A stretch of 64,000 bases of DNA from Brachynemurus nebulosus. Lineage: Eukaryota; Arthropoda; Insecta; Neuroptera; Myrmeleontidae. Position numbers and translations under genes: made by a program. Numbering within the stretch: the stretch's first letter is position 1; each line of letters opens with the position of its first letter. Below are positions 25,501-35,029 of the stretch, piece by piece. Where the stretch lies: assembly GCA_035578155.1 (NCBI GenBank), contig JAPWDM010000001.1, positions 7,714,670 to 7,778,669 of the forward strand, in the 5' to 3' direction. A model generated the notes under the pieces. The model made no database searches. It had not been told where the DNA came from and saw only the letters and a list, made by a program, of their open reading frames with translations.

Positions 25501-28500
25501 TATAGGATCTTAAGTTTCTGAAAAAAGCAGTTCGAGACCTAGATTAATAATTTTTTCAAATTTCCCAGACAAAATATCGTTTTTTATTTAGCAGTACATA
25601 ATTAATTAAAATGTGATCTAAACATTTCAAAGAGACATACACGGGATTATTAAAATATTATATGACTAGAATAATGTAATTAAGCATTAACAATCGCCAT
25701 TAGACTCGTATTTGATGTCAACAATGCCGAAACAAACAATTTGACATATGTTTTGTAATATGTTCGATAATAATACAAGATTAAAAATCGTCAAGTTTAT
25801 GGTAAAATATTTTTATCTGTGACTACCAAATTCAAAATATTCTTGGCGCCACTCTTCTTGATGTTAAATACAGACTAATAATGTTGACAATCCGTGCTCT
25901 TTTCCTTGCACAAATTTAAATTTTAAAAATGAATATGTAACTTTTGAAAGATAAACCAGAATGACAAATAGGTTTCATATTCAAAATCTATGTTTTCATT
26001 CTGTCTAAGAAAGACGTATCTAAAAATACTAGTGTATGAAGAAATCCTCATATTTTTATACATAAAAACAGAAACTTTTACTAGTGTTAGATATTAATAT
26101 TTAAGAACAGAAATAGTAAAAAATATGAAAAACTGATGGGACATTTTCTCCCCAGTTAAGATTTTAACACAGAAAAATCTTTCTGAATATATTATGGGCG
26201 GCGCTTAAAATTTCGATAAACTAGTTTCTTTAAAGACATATTATTTAAAGTCTATTCTCCAACCGACTTTACGGGACGTATGCGGAGATGGTACAAATCA
26301 AGATTTGATTGGGATATAGAAAGAAGTTATTTTTCTGCTCGTTTAAACTGTTTTCGCTAACTTTAAAGCAAATTTTTAATATTCTTGGGGCGAAAAAATA
26401 CCTTCTTTCTTGATTAGTTAAATCAAATTCCGCACTTTAAATACATATTAATTGTACAGTACAATAACTAAAGTAACGTTTAAAATAGTTTTGAAAATCT
26501 TGCGACATCTTGTAGTATAACTTTTTTTAATTATAAACTGGTATTTTAACAGTAATTTAATATACTTTAAAGGAGCTAATTAGTTACCTATAGAAGCTGA
26601 TTCCATTTTAACATTAAACAAAATACGTTTCTGAACACAGTAACAACACCTCATACGTTAAGAGTCGCAATCACACTGATGGCTGCGTCAAAACCAACGT
26701 TAACTTTGTACTATTGGTAACATACAAGGACATGTACGGGTGGTGTTTATTGTTGTCATAATAAATGTACCTGACATTCAGCTACCCAAATAACATATTG
26801 GTTTAAACATCTGTTATACTTCGTAAATATACCTTTTGTCCCGTTAGATGGGTCAAATCGAATACTGTGCCACGGATCAATGAATTCAGCCTAAATACAA
26901 AATTCTGTGAATTGATTGGCGCCTTTTGGTGGGATGTTATACTACTTTACATTCAGTCGTTCCACAGCCAGTGAACGTATAAGATGAATTGTTATCACAT
27001 TGTTGTCCACCACCGTGGACAGCGGTGTTATGTATCTGTACCCGAGCACGTAGCGACGCATACACACACATATACGTATTACATATACATTTACAAACGC
27101 AACATCAATGTATGTACATAACATGTGAGTGGGGATTTACGTCACTCACACGTCACTTTTTGTCCATGCTGGGATCGCTAGTACAAAGATAGAAATATTG
27201 TTTCTGTATTCTGTGCTAATATCTATTTCGTTAATTATGTAAAAGCACGACTCCACTTACTTTTTGGCTATAAAAATTAACCAATTGTCAGATTTTCAAT
27301 TTTTTTTAAATGTTAAGCATTGTGGTGGATTAATTTAAAAAAAAAAGAAAAATGTACAATTCGATTATAGTACTGAAAAATTCCAGTATGTTGAATTTGA
27401 TTTTCAAAAGGATGAATTTCATTTACAAAAAAGTGAATTTGAAGGGCAAAAGCTGTGAAGTAACTTGATCAGAAAAATACCCATGATATTATTACATCTT
27501 AGTAAAATATAACGCTGTGTCTATATAATTTTTTTAAATCCGTCTGGTCTCTGAAGAATAATGATAATTTAATATGTTTATAGTTACACTAATTTTTTCC
27601 ATTGTTTTATTTATGTACACAAAATATTACGCAACATTTTTGCTACTCGATATCTTATTTTTGTTTTTAGAAAATGATTCATCTAGCCGTTTGCAAAATT
27701 TTACAGTATATGAACAATGGAACTTTCTTATTTATTGTTAATGCCACGACACAATGTTTGCATAAATTTTTACACTTGCATGCGCATTGTAATCTGCCGC
27801 GTCTTCTTTGAATCGTATTGTAGGAATAACAACGATTACACGTGCGTGTTATATCAGATTAACAAAATCGGTAAATTTTTGAGATAGCCTCGAGCTTTTC
27901 TTGCGCACATGCGTCGAGCTTGCTACGCACATGCGACGAGCCTGTTCACCGATCACCTTGCTAAGAACACGCTTACCAATAATTTTCGCCAGTATTGATC
28001 ACGTTCTTAATCTTAAATCGGACAACTCCCTTAACCCACAGCAATTATGATTTTAGCGCAAAAATCTTCCCCATTTCTCTTTCAAGTTTATCAACTTACA
28101 AGTAAAGGTCCCGAGGCCGGACCTATCGATTTTGATGAAACTTAAATATGTTATAGAACACTAAAAACTAAGTGACACTTATTTTTTTTATCTTCTGAAA
28201 AACAGTCTGAAAGGGTGAAATCGTCTTTCAAAAATTAGGGTAAAAATTTAATTTTTCAAATATCTCGAAAACAGTAAGAGACAGAGCAAATGTTTAAATT
28301 GGCGATATTGCTCTTTTTTAAAGAGCTATCTATTCATATGCAATTTTTTCAAACAAATTACATCAACAGGGGTGGTTGGAGGTTAAAATTTGGGAGTTAG
28401 TTTGCAAGAAGGGGGTGAAAAATAAACCATATAAAAATTTTGTTTACAGATTTGAAATCTACGTCAAAAAATCTATTTGACCTGTTTTTGCTTAATGTCC

Positions 28501-31500
28501 TCATATTAAGTCTAGGGGTAGTTAACTAGGGGGTGTCTGTGTCGAATAGTCGTACTACTTGGGTAGTTCAAGAAGTTCTTCTTCATGGAAAATAGTTTAA
28601 GACAATTAGAATAACGTAGAAATGAAATTCTCGAATTCAAAATTCAGTTTGAGCAACACTAGTGAGGGGGTGAGTCACCCTCTGAAATTATATACTAGTT
28701 TACATACACTCATTTTTTACTGTTAACACACTGACAGTGGGTAATAATGTCACAATAAGTGGTTCTGAAGTTGGACTATCGTAAGGTTTTTATTAGGTTT
28801 GTTTTTTAATCGATATTATAGTTTTTGTTATCGAAAATTATCGATACCTAATAAAAACCTTACATACGATAGTCCAACTTCAGAACCACTTGTTATGATA
28901 TGCCAGTGTGTTAATGGCAAAAAGTTAGTGGATGTAACTAGTATATGTATAATTTAAGAGGATGACTCACCCCCTCTCCAGTGTTGCTCAAACTGAATTT
29001 TGAATTCGAGAATTTCATTTCTACATTATTCCAATTGTCTTAAACTATTTTCCATGAAGAATAACTTCTTGAACTACTCAAGCAGTACGATTATTCGACA
29101 CAGACACTCCCTAGTTAACTACTTCTAGACTTAATATCAGAACATTAAGCAAAAACAGCTCAAATAGATTTTTTGACATAGATTTCAAATCTGTAAACAA
29201 AATTTTTATATTGTTTATTTTTCACCCCCTTTTTGCAAAACTAACCCCCAACCACCCCTGTTGATGTAATTTGAACAAATTGCATATCAATAGATAGCCC
29301 CTTAAAAAAGAGTAATATCGCCAATTTAAAATTTTGCTCTATCTCTTACTGTTTTCGAGATATCTGAAAAATTAAATTTTTACCCCAATTTTTGAAGGGC
29401 GATTTTACCCCTTCAAACCGTTTTTCCGCAGATAAAAGTTTTTACTGTTCTGCAACATACTTAAGTTTCATCAAAGCGATAAGTTCGGCTTCGGGACCTT
29501 TACTTGTTAGAAAGGTCGTTTCGATATTTTTTATATCAAAAACTGAAATTTTGAAACTTACTGAGAAATGTGTTTACTTCGGGTCAATAAGAAGGTATGT
29601 AGAACAGAATATGTCGCACTTCCATCGTTTCTGAGAGATACATACATCGGCCGTTCTGTTCTACCTACCTCACCTATAAACCAGTATTTTTTAACCGCCG
29701 TGCCGGTCCGCGGATCGGTGCTTGGCAGCTATAATATCTCACCGGTCAATAGAAAATAATTCCAGGCTACATATTTAAAATTAAAGAATTGCTTTTAAAC
29801 ATTTACCTAATGGTTAAGAAAGTGACCGAATTTATCTAAATTTTATGGTAGAAGTGGTCCGAAAAAGACATATCATAATACACGAAATAATGTTATTCCA
29901 AATAATGGCGAAAATGATTCCAGGCTACAAAAACTATATTTAAAATTAAAGAATTGCTTTGAAACATTTCCCTAATGGTTAAGAAAGTGACTGAATTCAT
30001 CTGAATTTTATGGTAGAAGAGGTCCGAAAAAGACATATCATAATACACGAAATAATGTTATTCCAAATAATGGCGTAAATGATTCAAGGCTACAAAAACT
30101 ATATTTAAAATTGAAGAGTTGCTTTTAAACATTTCCCTAATGGTTAAGAAAGTGACCGAATTTATCTGAATTACATAGTAGACTCAGTCAGTCAGTCAGT
30201 CGGTCGTTTGTCACCCTAATTTTACAGAAATACGACCCTTAAAATTCCGCCCCCCGGCAAACAGCAGCGACGATTTTTTTCTTTTGCTTGTCAGTCATTT
30301 GCTGCCCTAATTTTACAGAAATACCACACTTAAAATTGGCCAAGAAATAATTCTTGTATTCTTTTGGGGGGCCCCGGGGCAATGCCCCGACTGCCCCATC
30401 CTAGTTACGCTCTGAGTAGACTAAGTGGTCGGAAAACGACATTTCATATTACCTAAAATAATGTTATTCTAAATAAGGGCGGAAATGATTCCAGGATACA
30501 AAAACTACATTTAAAATTAAAGAATTGCTTTTAAGCATTTTTGTAATGCTTAAGAAAGTGTCGATATTTATCTGAATTTCATGGTAGATCAAGTGGTCGG
30601 AAAACGACATTTTATATTACACGAAATAATGTTATTCCAAGTAATGGCGGAAATGATTCCAGGATACAAAAATTCTATTGTCTTTTATTCTAATAGGTAG
30701 TTACTGACTGAATTGCATAGTCGGCCAACTGGCCAAGTGGTTCGAAAACCACATCTCTAAATGTAAATGTAATTTAGAAAACGAATAATCGTCATATATG
30801 ATTCTATTCCTATAATTATGTAACCCGTCCGCACAAAATTATCGGCGATTTTACCGGTCCGTGATTGAAAAAGGTTGGGAAACGCTACTCTAAAGTCATA
30901 AGTCCGTCCTATTCGGAATTTTTTTATATAAGTCCGTCCTATTCGGAATTTTTTTATAAAATTTTACGTACAGAAACCATTTCGCTAATTTTTTTTTTTT
31001 AATTTAAGTGTTTAATGAAATTCTTTCTTAATTTACAGTAGAAATACCCGCTGGTTGCAAACGATGTACAAATCGTGAAATACGTTACTGTTTGGGGCCA
31101 TCGCTTATCAATGATCATTGTTGTTGTGATCGAAGGTTTCAAGGTAAATTTTACAATTCAAATCACAATTTTCTTACAATGAAAAGTATAAATAAGAATT
31201 TATTCATAATATTACAATACTCTCTCACAATACCGCCAGCTACAGAAACAACGGGGAATGTTTTAACAAAAAGTAGTACCTCAACTTTCGGCTTATATTT
31301 CACTCCACAAAAATAATGTTCGACTCTCTCAATACCGCCACTTCTATTTTCAACCGAAAAACTCTTCTTTCAATGATAAAATCACACATTTCGTCTCCTC
31401 AGTATCACCACATCTCTTTTTAATGGATCAAACTCTTCTTTCGGTAATGGAAGTTTCGTGAACGGCGGTATTGAGGGAGACCCATTTCAATTTTGTATAC

Positions 31501-31992
31501 TTAGAATGCTAATTTTCATATTTTATAAAAACGATTTACGAAGAAATAGTAAATTAAATAAGCCATAATTCATAAAATAATATTAACGTAAGTGGAATTA
31601 TTATAATCCCATTTAATTGAGAAATACAATTAAAATTCGGTACATAATTAAGTTAAACTTTCCATTTTTGTATCGACTTCCTATTTTTACAAGACACATA
31701 TTACGTAATATTAACTACTTCATTATTTTTTTGTTATATGTTATATATTATTCTTCTCATAATTTTAGTCATAAAATACATAAATAATATTTATATTCAA
31801 GGTCAGCATAAATATAATTGTGATAATTGTCATAAAAATGTTTCTTTCACAGAAATGTTTCAATATGTTCCACATACTTGTTACATTGGAGAAAATTTAT
31901 GTCAACCTATAGCTCGTGACTGTGGAGAATATGCTCGATTAAGAGCTTGTTGCTGTGATAAATATGCCGCTTATAAATGTAAGAAAAATTAA
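18275..31992 (+). CDS. Secreted protein with two CCC cysteine modules (gene A, three exons)
   Basis: I do not recognise this gene by name. Joining exons 18275-18497, 31039-31143 and 31802-31992 gives one frame of 172 residues ending in TAA. All four junctions have GT/AG borders (donors GTAAGT and GTAAAT, acceptors TTTACAG and ATTCAAG) and both introns are phase 1. Residues 1 to about 25 look like a signal peptide: basic RKLYK, then TCITTLLTWLLL. A polar, helix-prone stretch follows (about 30-74). Two cysteine modules come next: GCKRC..YC..HCCC in exon 2, and CDNC..C..C..C..ACCC in exon 3. The odd clusters suggest disulfide-bonded extracellular domains. Gene B at 38230-42402 is a tandem paralogue with the same exon plan. 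Intron 1 is 12.5 kb and full of transposons. Reading past the exon 2 donor would give an alternative end. Function unknown; structure confidence is high because three independent frames and splice sites agree. Confidence 0.8.
18543..18770. mobile_element. Pogo/Tigger-like left end, right side lost
   Basis: CAGTAGAACCTCTCATAAGT followed by TATACAGTTGGGACC is the familiar pogo/Tigger terminus. No inverted partner is found before the hAT-like element starting at 18789. It lies 45 bp inside intron 1 of gene A. Confidence 0.55.
18789..19053. mobile_element. hAT-like MITE
   Basis: Inverted ends CAGCGCCCGCTCTAG and CAGGGCCCGCTCCAAG (right end, other strand), with internal GC-rich GCCCCGGGCAAA patches. 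The flanks share TTCTGCT (18782-18788 and 19056-19062), so an 8-bp duplication has probably drifted. It is related in style to the element at 30185-30414. Confidence 0.65.
19322..19675. mobile_element. Palindromic TATACAGGGTGT MITE with microsatellite core
   Basis: Two roughly 150-bp arms face each other (19322-19472 and about 19529-19675). Each is bounded by TATACAGGGTGTAA-type ends, so the motif occurs four times. The centre is a (CA)n(TA)n run at 19469-19530. Arms of this type are common in insect genomes and are usually ascribed to Tc1/mariner-type elements. Its antisense reading frame is an artefact of the CA run. Confidence 0.8.
19469..19530. repeat. (CA)n(TA)n microsatellite
   Basis: CA run followed directly by a TA run, in the loop of the palindromic MITE. 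Confidence 0.95.
19765..19926. mobile_element. Short hairpin element, copy 2, 12-bp duplication
   Basis: Same stem (AATAAACAAATACTTTACTT and its mirror) and same tail (AAATACCATAAAGTAACGCT..CTATTAATA) as 5337-5493. It is flanked by a different perfect 12-bp repeat, TATAATATACAT, at 19753-19764 and 19927-19938. The loop has gained an AAAT run. Confidence 0.85.
20240..20425. mobile_element. hAT-like relic
   Basis: CCAGCAATTCTTAAACTTTT at the left resembles the CAGTGGTTCTCAAACTTTTT end of many hAT elements. The right part, GGGGTCGTGACC then TATAGTTTTAAGG, looks like a decayed mirror. No duplication is visible. Confidence 0.5.
21268..21411. mobile_element. Small foldback MITE
   Basis: ACGAGCTAGTAATGATAGCT followed by ATTACTCAC is mirrored by GTGAGTAATAGCCATTGCAA and GCGAGTAGAATACG. 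The element is about 144 bp. Confidence 0.65.
21788..22948. mobile_element. 1.16-kb near-perfect hairpin
   Basis: Two arms of about 560 bp face each other around a short spacer at about 22352-22378. AATTCTTATATTCGAAAAAA opens the left arm and its mirror closes the right. The arms differ by only a few substitutions and small indels, so the palindrome is young or kept homogeneous. There is no coding capacity and no clear target duplication. It lies in intron 1 of gene A. Confidence 0.85.
22989..23151. mobile_element. 163-bp hAT-like MITE, 8-bp duplication
   Basis: Inverted ends CAAGGGCGGATCCAG and CATAGGCGGATCCAG (right, other strand), flanked by a perfect GTAGCGAT at 22981-22988 and 23152-23159. 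The interior is GC-rich. Confidence 0.88.
23353..23611. mobile_element. hAT-like MITE CAGTGGTGGATTTACC
   Basis: The termini CAGTGGTGGATTTACC are perfectly inverted. The flanks TTATCCCT and TTACCCCT (23345-23352, 23612-23619) match at 7 of 8 positions. Internal GGGCGGCAAATTTGGC repeats are seen. Confidence 0.88.
24057..25212. mobile_element. Non-autonomous element with TA duplication
   Basis: CATATGGGTCATTATTTGCT at the left and its exact mirror at the right, each next to TA (24055-24056 and 25213-25214). This suggests a Tc1/mariner-type source. A hAT-like element is nested at 24131-24645, so about 640 bp belongs to this element. Confidence 0.8.
24131..24645. mobile_element. Nested hAT-like element rich in ATCGAT
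   Basis: Ends TAGGGATGATCGATATT and its inverse, with a perfect 8-bp CTACAGTA at 24123-24130 and 24646-24653. Many ACATCGATGT motifs lie near both ends. The style matches 16875-17567, but the sequence is different. Confidence 0.88.
25215..28095. other. No gene recognised (intron 1 of gene A)
   Basis: AT-rich intronic sequence. A short cluster of GCGCACATGCG(T/A)CGAGC repeats occurs at 27890-27945. The open frames at 26942-27192 lie opposite one another and show no domain. Confidence 0.5.
28099..29506. mobile_element. Long-arm foldback family CAAGTAAAGG, copy 1
   Basis: Starts CAAGTAAAGGTCCCGAGGCC and ends with the mirrored CTTTACTTG. The arms are complementary for about 650 bp each, around a short ATCGAT-rich centre near 28810-28850. 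The flanks are TTA (28096-28098, 29507-29509). The second copy is at 49268-50917. It encodes no protein. Confidence 0.88.
29758..30780. repeat. About 165-bp minisatellite, five units
   Basis: Units start GATTCCAGGCTACAAAAACT at about 29758, 29916, 30081, 30487 and 30655 (158-168 bp apart apart from the insertion). Each contains CCCTAATGGTTAAGAAAGTG and CGAAATAATGTTATTCCAAA. The gap between units 3 and 4 is the MITE at 30185-30414. Confidence 0.9.
30185..30414. mobile_element. 230-bp hAT-like MITE inside the minisatellite
   Basis: Flanked by a perfect 8-bp AGTAGACT at 30177-30184 and 30415-30422, which is itself part of the minisatellite unit. The right end (other strand) reads CAGAGCGTAACTAGG. 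The left end is a CAGTCAGTCAGT run, probably an expanded or decayed CAG terminus. Confidence 0.8.
30898..30957. repeat. Tandem 2 x 30 bp
   Basis: ATAAGTCCGTCCTATTCGGA plus ATTTTTTTAT occurs twice without a gap, 80 bp before exon 2 of gene A. Confidence 0.9.
31039..31143 (+). CDS. Gene A exon 2: first cysteine module
   Basis: Begins after TTTACAG and ends before GTAAAT, both in phase 1. It encodes EIPAGCKRCTNREIRYC, a nine-residue spacer, then CCCDRRFQ, i.e. C-x2-C-x7-C-x9-CCC. This is the same spacing, within one residue, as exon 2 of gene B. Confidence 0.82.
31220..31480. mobile_element. MITE-like repeat in intron 2 of gene A
   Basis: CTCTCTCACAATACCGCC at the left is mirrored by GGCGGTATTGAGGGAGA at the right. 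A direct copy, CTCTCTCAATACCGCC, also lies at about 31324. The whole is within the 658-bp intron 2. Confidence 0.6.
31802..31992 (+). CDS. Gene A exon 3: second cysteine module and stop
   Basis: The acceptor TATATTCAAG is chosen because the next possible AG (31805-31806) would give an immediate stop. The exon encodes a C-x2-C pair, then Cys residues at HTC, NLC and RDC and the cluster ACCC, and closes YKCKKN-stop. The module is longer than the others and has two extra cysteines. Confidence 0.8.
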
Positions 31993-32295
31993 CAGTTAAA
32001 AGTATATTGCATATGGGTAAATATATGCTATTGGGATAAAAACATTTAAGCTATCTGAAACTAATTTGTAAGGAAGACACTAAAAGAATATTATCGAAAT
32101 TTAATACGGTTATTTCAAATTTTTGATTATTTTATATCGTGAATTCCTTCTACTTTGCTAACTGTATTTACCTTTTCACAGACATTTGCTTGAATATGTT
32201 CTTTTAGGAAATTAATACAATGTTGTAATAATAATATTTCAGAAACGAATCGAAATTGATAAATAATTACATCAATTATTTCCCCAAAATGGCGA

Positions 32296-32301
32296 AATAA
32301 A
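32296..32301 (+). promoter_or_regulatory. Possible polyadenylation signal of gene A
   Basis: AATAAA 304 bases after the stop of gene A. AATAAA occurs often by chance in DNA this rich in AT. Confidence 0.35.
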
Positions 32302-32984
32302 TTGAGATTTAAACTTTACACTGAATATGTTATTTTTTATTTTTTTTTTATTTAACTATTATTTAAAAATAAATAGCTGAACATATGCAAATTACGTGAT
32401 TTAATATATATTTACTTAGCATTTTGTTTTAATTAATATCTAAAGTATTCATATAATTAATTGTAGATTGTTTTACTTTGTGAAAATCCATAATATATAT
32501 GGCAAAGAATGTTTAACTTTGTCAAATTTTCACTTAAATATAGCAAATACTTTTTCACAAACTAGTTTTCGGTTTCCTAGACCATCTTCAGGTGAACTCT
32601 GAATTGAATGGGTCAGATGAAAAAAGTATATATTCCAAAAACCTTTACTTTCGGAAAACTAAAAAAAAACTGTTTTATATAAAAAGTAATTTTTTCACAG
32701 CAAACTTTTCTATAGGAAAAGTGTTCATCTCGGTTAGTAGCCCATGTTTAGCCATGAAAATGAAATAAATGTTTTAAAGTATATAAACTATTTACATAAA
32801 AATTCCATGGAATATGTTCCTTTTTCAAGTCAATATTTACAAGTTGAATAATTACTATAACTAAAAGCAATGTTTCTGAGCGATCAAATTCCACTTTATA
32901 GTACTCCATTAAATAAATGAAAGTAAGGGTCTACACCATTAAAAAAATCGTATTTATAAATACCTCCCATTTTTAATGCTAAAG

Positions 32985-33320
32985 AAAAAACTGATCCATA
33001 CAAAAAATCTGGTGTTTATCGGTTAGATTGTGGAGAATGTAATGCAGCATATATTGGTCAATCGGGAAGATCTTTCGAAATTAGATACCGTGAACATATT
33101 ACCTCTCATAAGCATACTTCAAACTTTGGTCTTCACCTTTTAGAAAAGGGACATTCTGTTAAATTAAACCCAAAATCCTTCATTTTCGTGAAAAAGGACA
33201 GAAATTAAATATATTTGAAGCTTTGGAAATTAACAAATTAAATAATGATCCAAATGTAATCGTTTTGAATGACAAAATTGAATTAAATAAATCTCCCCTT
33301 CTTAACCTATTTAATTAATA
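32985..33320 (+). pseudogene. GIY-YIG endonuclease remnant of a Penelope-like element
   Basis: The frame reads KKSGVYRLDCGECNAAYIGQ (the GIY and YIG halves correspond to GVY and YIG), then RSFEIRYREHI and a LHLLEKGHS segment. A frameshift near 33180-33205 moves the rest, IFEALEINKLNND.. to LLNLFN-stop, into another frame. The N-terminal reverse transcriptase is gone, so this is a dead 3' piece. Identification rests on the GVY..AAYIGQ spacing and the typical C-terminus. Confidence 0.82.
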
Positions 33321-33398
33321 TATTTCATTAGCTTTTTTTTCTGTTAAAATATTTCTTAATCACTGTCAAATTGAAGTTTAATCAGTTAATTCTTTTAA

Positions 33399-34709
33399 GG
33401 TTGTTATGGCATGAGGGTTGACTAGAGAAAAAATAATAAAAATTTGCATACAGATTCTCAAAAAGGTATTTTACCATCCTATGAAAGAACAAAAAAAATT
33501 GGTCGCTGAGAGTCGAGAAAAAAATTACCAAAGTTGAGTAAAAATACATGGGTGCTTATGGAGATATGTGACTTTTTTTGTCTCAAATTTTAAAAAAAAA
33601 TAGTTCTAATAAAGAAAATTAAATAAAAAACTGATATGATATAGTTTAACTAATAAATAATCGATACTCAAAATTCAGTTGTGATCCGGTCGACTGAACT
33701 TTAGATTTTTTAATCTAAAGTATCGAAAACGTCTAAAGTGGTAATAACATTGGCAACACTGTTATGTATTTGAAATCAAAATAATGTGAGGGGTTACAGG
33801 TCTCGATAAATCTACTTAACCTCATTTTATTTCTTTATAAAACTTCTGAAAATAAAAATATAACTTTTTTTGAAAGTATGCACAGTGCACACTAATAACT
33901 GGTGCTAATAATAAAAAACAATACATATTTGAATTAAGTTTTGTTTATTTTCCTCAGTTTAAATTATAATTGAATGAACTGAAATCATCACACCCCTTTT
34001 CTATAAAAGTTCAATTGTTTTTTTCAAAATTTATTAACAATAAAACAGGTAAATAAATTCATTACAGTAAATAAAAATACCTAATGAAGTTTTTGTATAA
34101 AACTTATATACGTTTTTAAAAATCACAGACACCGGAAAACAAACTAAAAATGATGTATTCACTTTTTTGCTAGAGAATTATAAACTTATTTTCATAACAA
34201 CAGTATTTTTTTATCACATAGACATTAAACACTTAAATAAACTTAAATACAATAGTATTTTACATACCATCCTGATTATCTTATGTATTTTTATTTATTA
34301 AAAAGATTAAAAACAAAAACAATCTAAAATCTCCTATGCGTTTTATGTTACCGACATACCAAACAGTAGTTGAGCTAGAGAAAATTAAACAACAGTGTTA
34401 ATAGATGGCACCACTTGGACGCTACGTACTACGCATTCTTTTACTTCAGCGTTGCAATATTTTATACAAAGATATAATATTTAAATAATTGCGTACAGAA
34501 AAAATTGCTTTCATCTAAAATGTTTATAAAAATATTTAATGCCATTTTAAAATACTTTAATGTTAAAATTATATCTCCATATATTAAAAATTAATAAATT
34601 TTTGCTTTGGAATTTTGCTGGATACAGTTGGCAATACTTTCAAAAAGCAATGCAATATAGGACTCAGTATCACCACATTTAAAAAATTAAACCTCATGCC
34701 ATAACAACC
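33399..34709. mobile_element. 1.3-kb TTAA-type element nested in the Penelope relic
   Basis: The ends GGTTGTTATGGCATGAGG and its mirror are flanked by TTAA (33395-33398 and 34710-34713). The interior is AT-rich without a recognisable transposase. piggyBac or Kolobok-type target choice is possible. Confidence 0.78.
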
Positions 34710-35029
34710 TTAATTTCTATAACTATTTTAACATTACGTAATATTATTGTGTATATCTTGTGTAATCGTCCCGCCCACTATTTTTGTTATCCACCAAAAC
34801 TTGTTTAGCTTCGATTCGTAATTTTGCCACCTCGTTTCCGGTACACATGCAATTTATTTACCTCTCTTCTGGGTTTTCCCGTCTCTTAACCAACCACATT
34901 TCAATCTGCTTCTATTTTATTTTCATTTTATTTAAATATATACCTGTTCCCAACAGAATTCAGTTCAATTCAGAGTTCACCTGAAGATGGTCTAGGAAAC
35001 CGAAAAACTAGTTTGTGAAAAAGTATTTT

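Larger units (their letters stand above)
29682..30889. mobile_element. hAT-like element carrying a 165-bp minisatellite
   Basis: The left end CAGTATTTTTTAACCGCCGT then GCCGGTCCGCGG matches the inverted right end AGTAGCGTTTCCCAACCTTT then TTCAATCACGGACCGG. Ends of this kind (CAG-TTT-AACC..GGTCCG) are typical of hAT elements. The flanks are only loosely alike. The body is an internal tandem array invaded by another MITE. Confidence 0.7.
32541..35029 (+). mobile_element. Penelope-like retroelement relic with inverted terminal segments
   Basis: A + strand GIY-YIG endonuclease remnant (about 32985-33320) is bounded by inverted copies of one terminal sequence. At the right, 34964-35029 reads TTCAATTCAGAGTTCACCTG then AAGATGGTCTAGGAAACCG; its reverse complement stands at 32541-32608. 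Penelope-like elements are known for such long terminal segments in direct or inverted order and for the C-terminal GIY-YIG domain. The reverse transcriptase is missing. A 1.3-kb TTAA-type element (33399-34709) has inserted in the 3' part. Confidence 0.82.

Noticed and set aside
29392..29634. 80-residue open frame
   Set aside because: It starts in the arm of the foldback element at 28099-29506 and runs into unrelated DNA.
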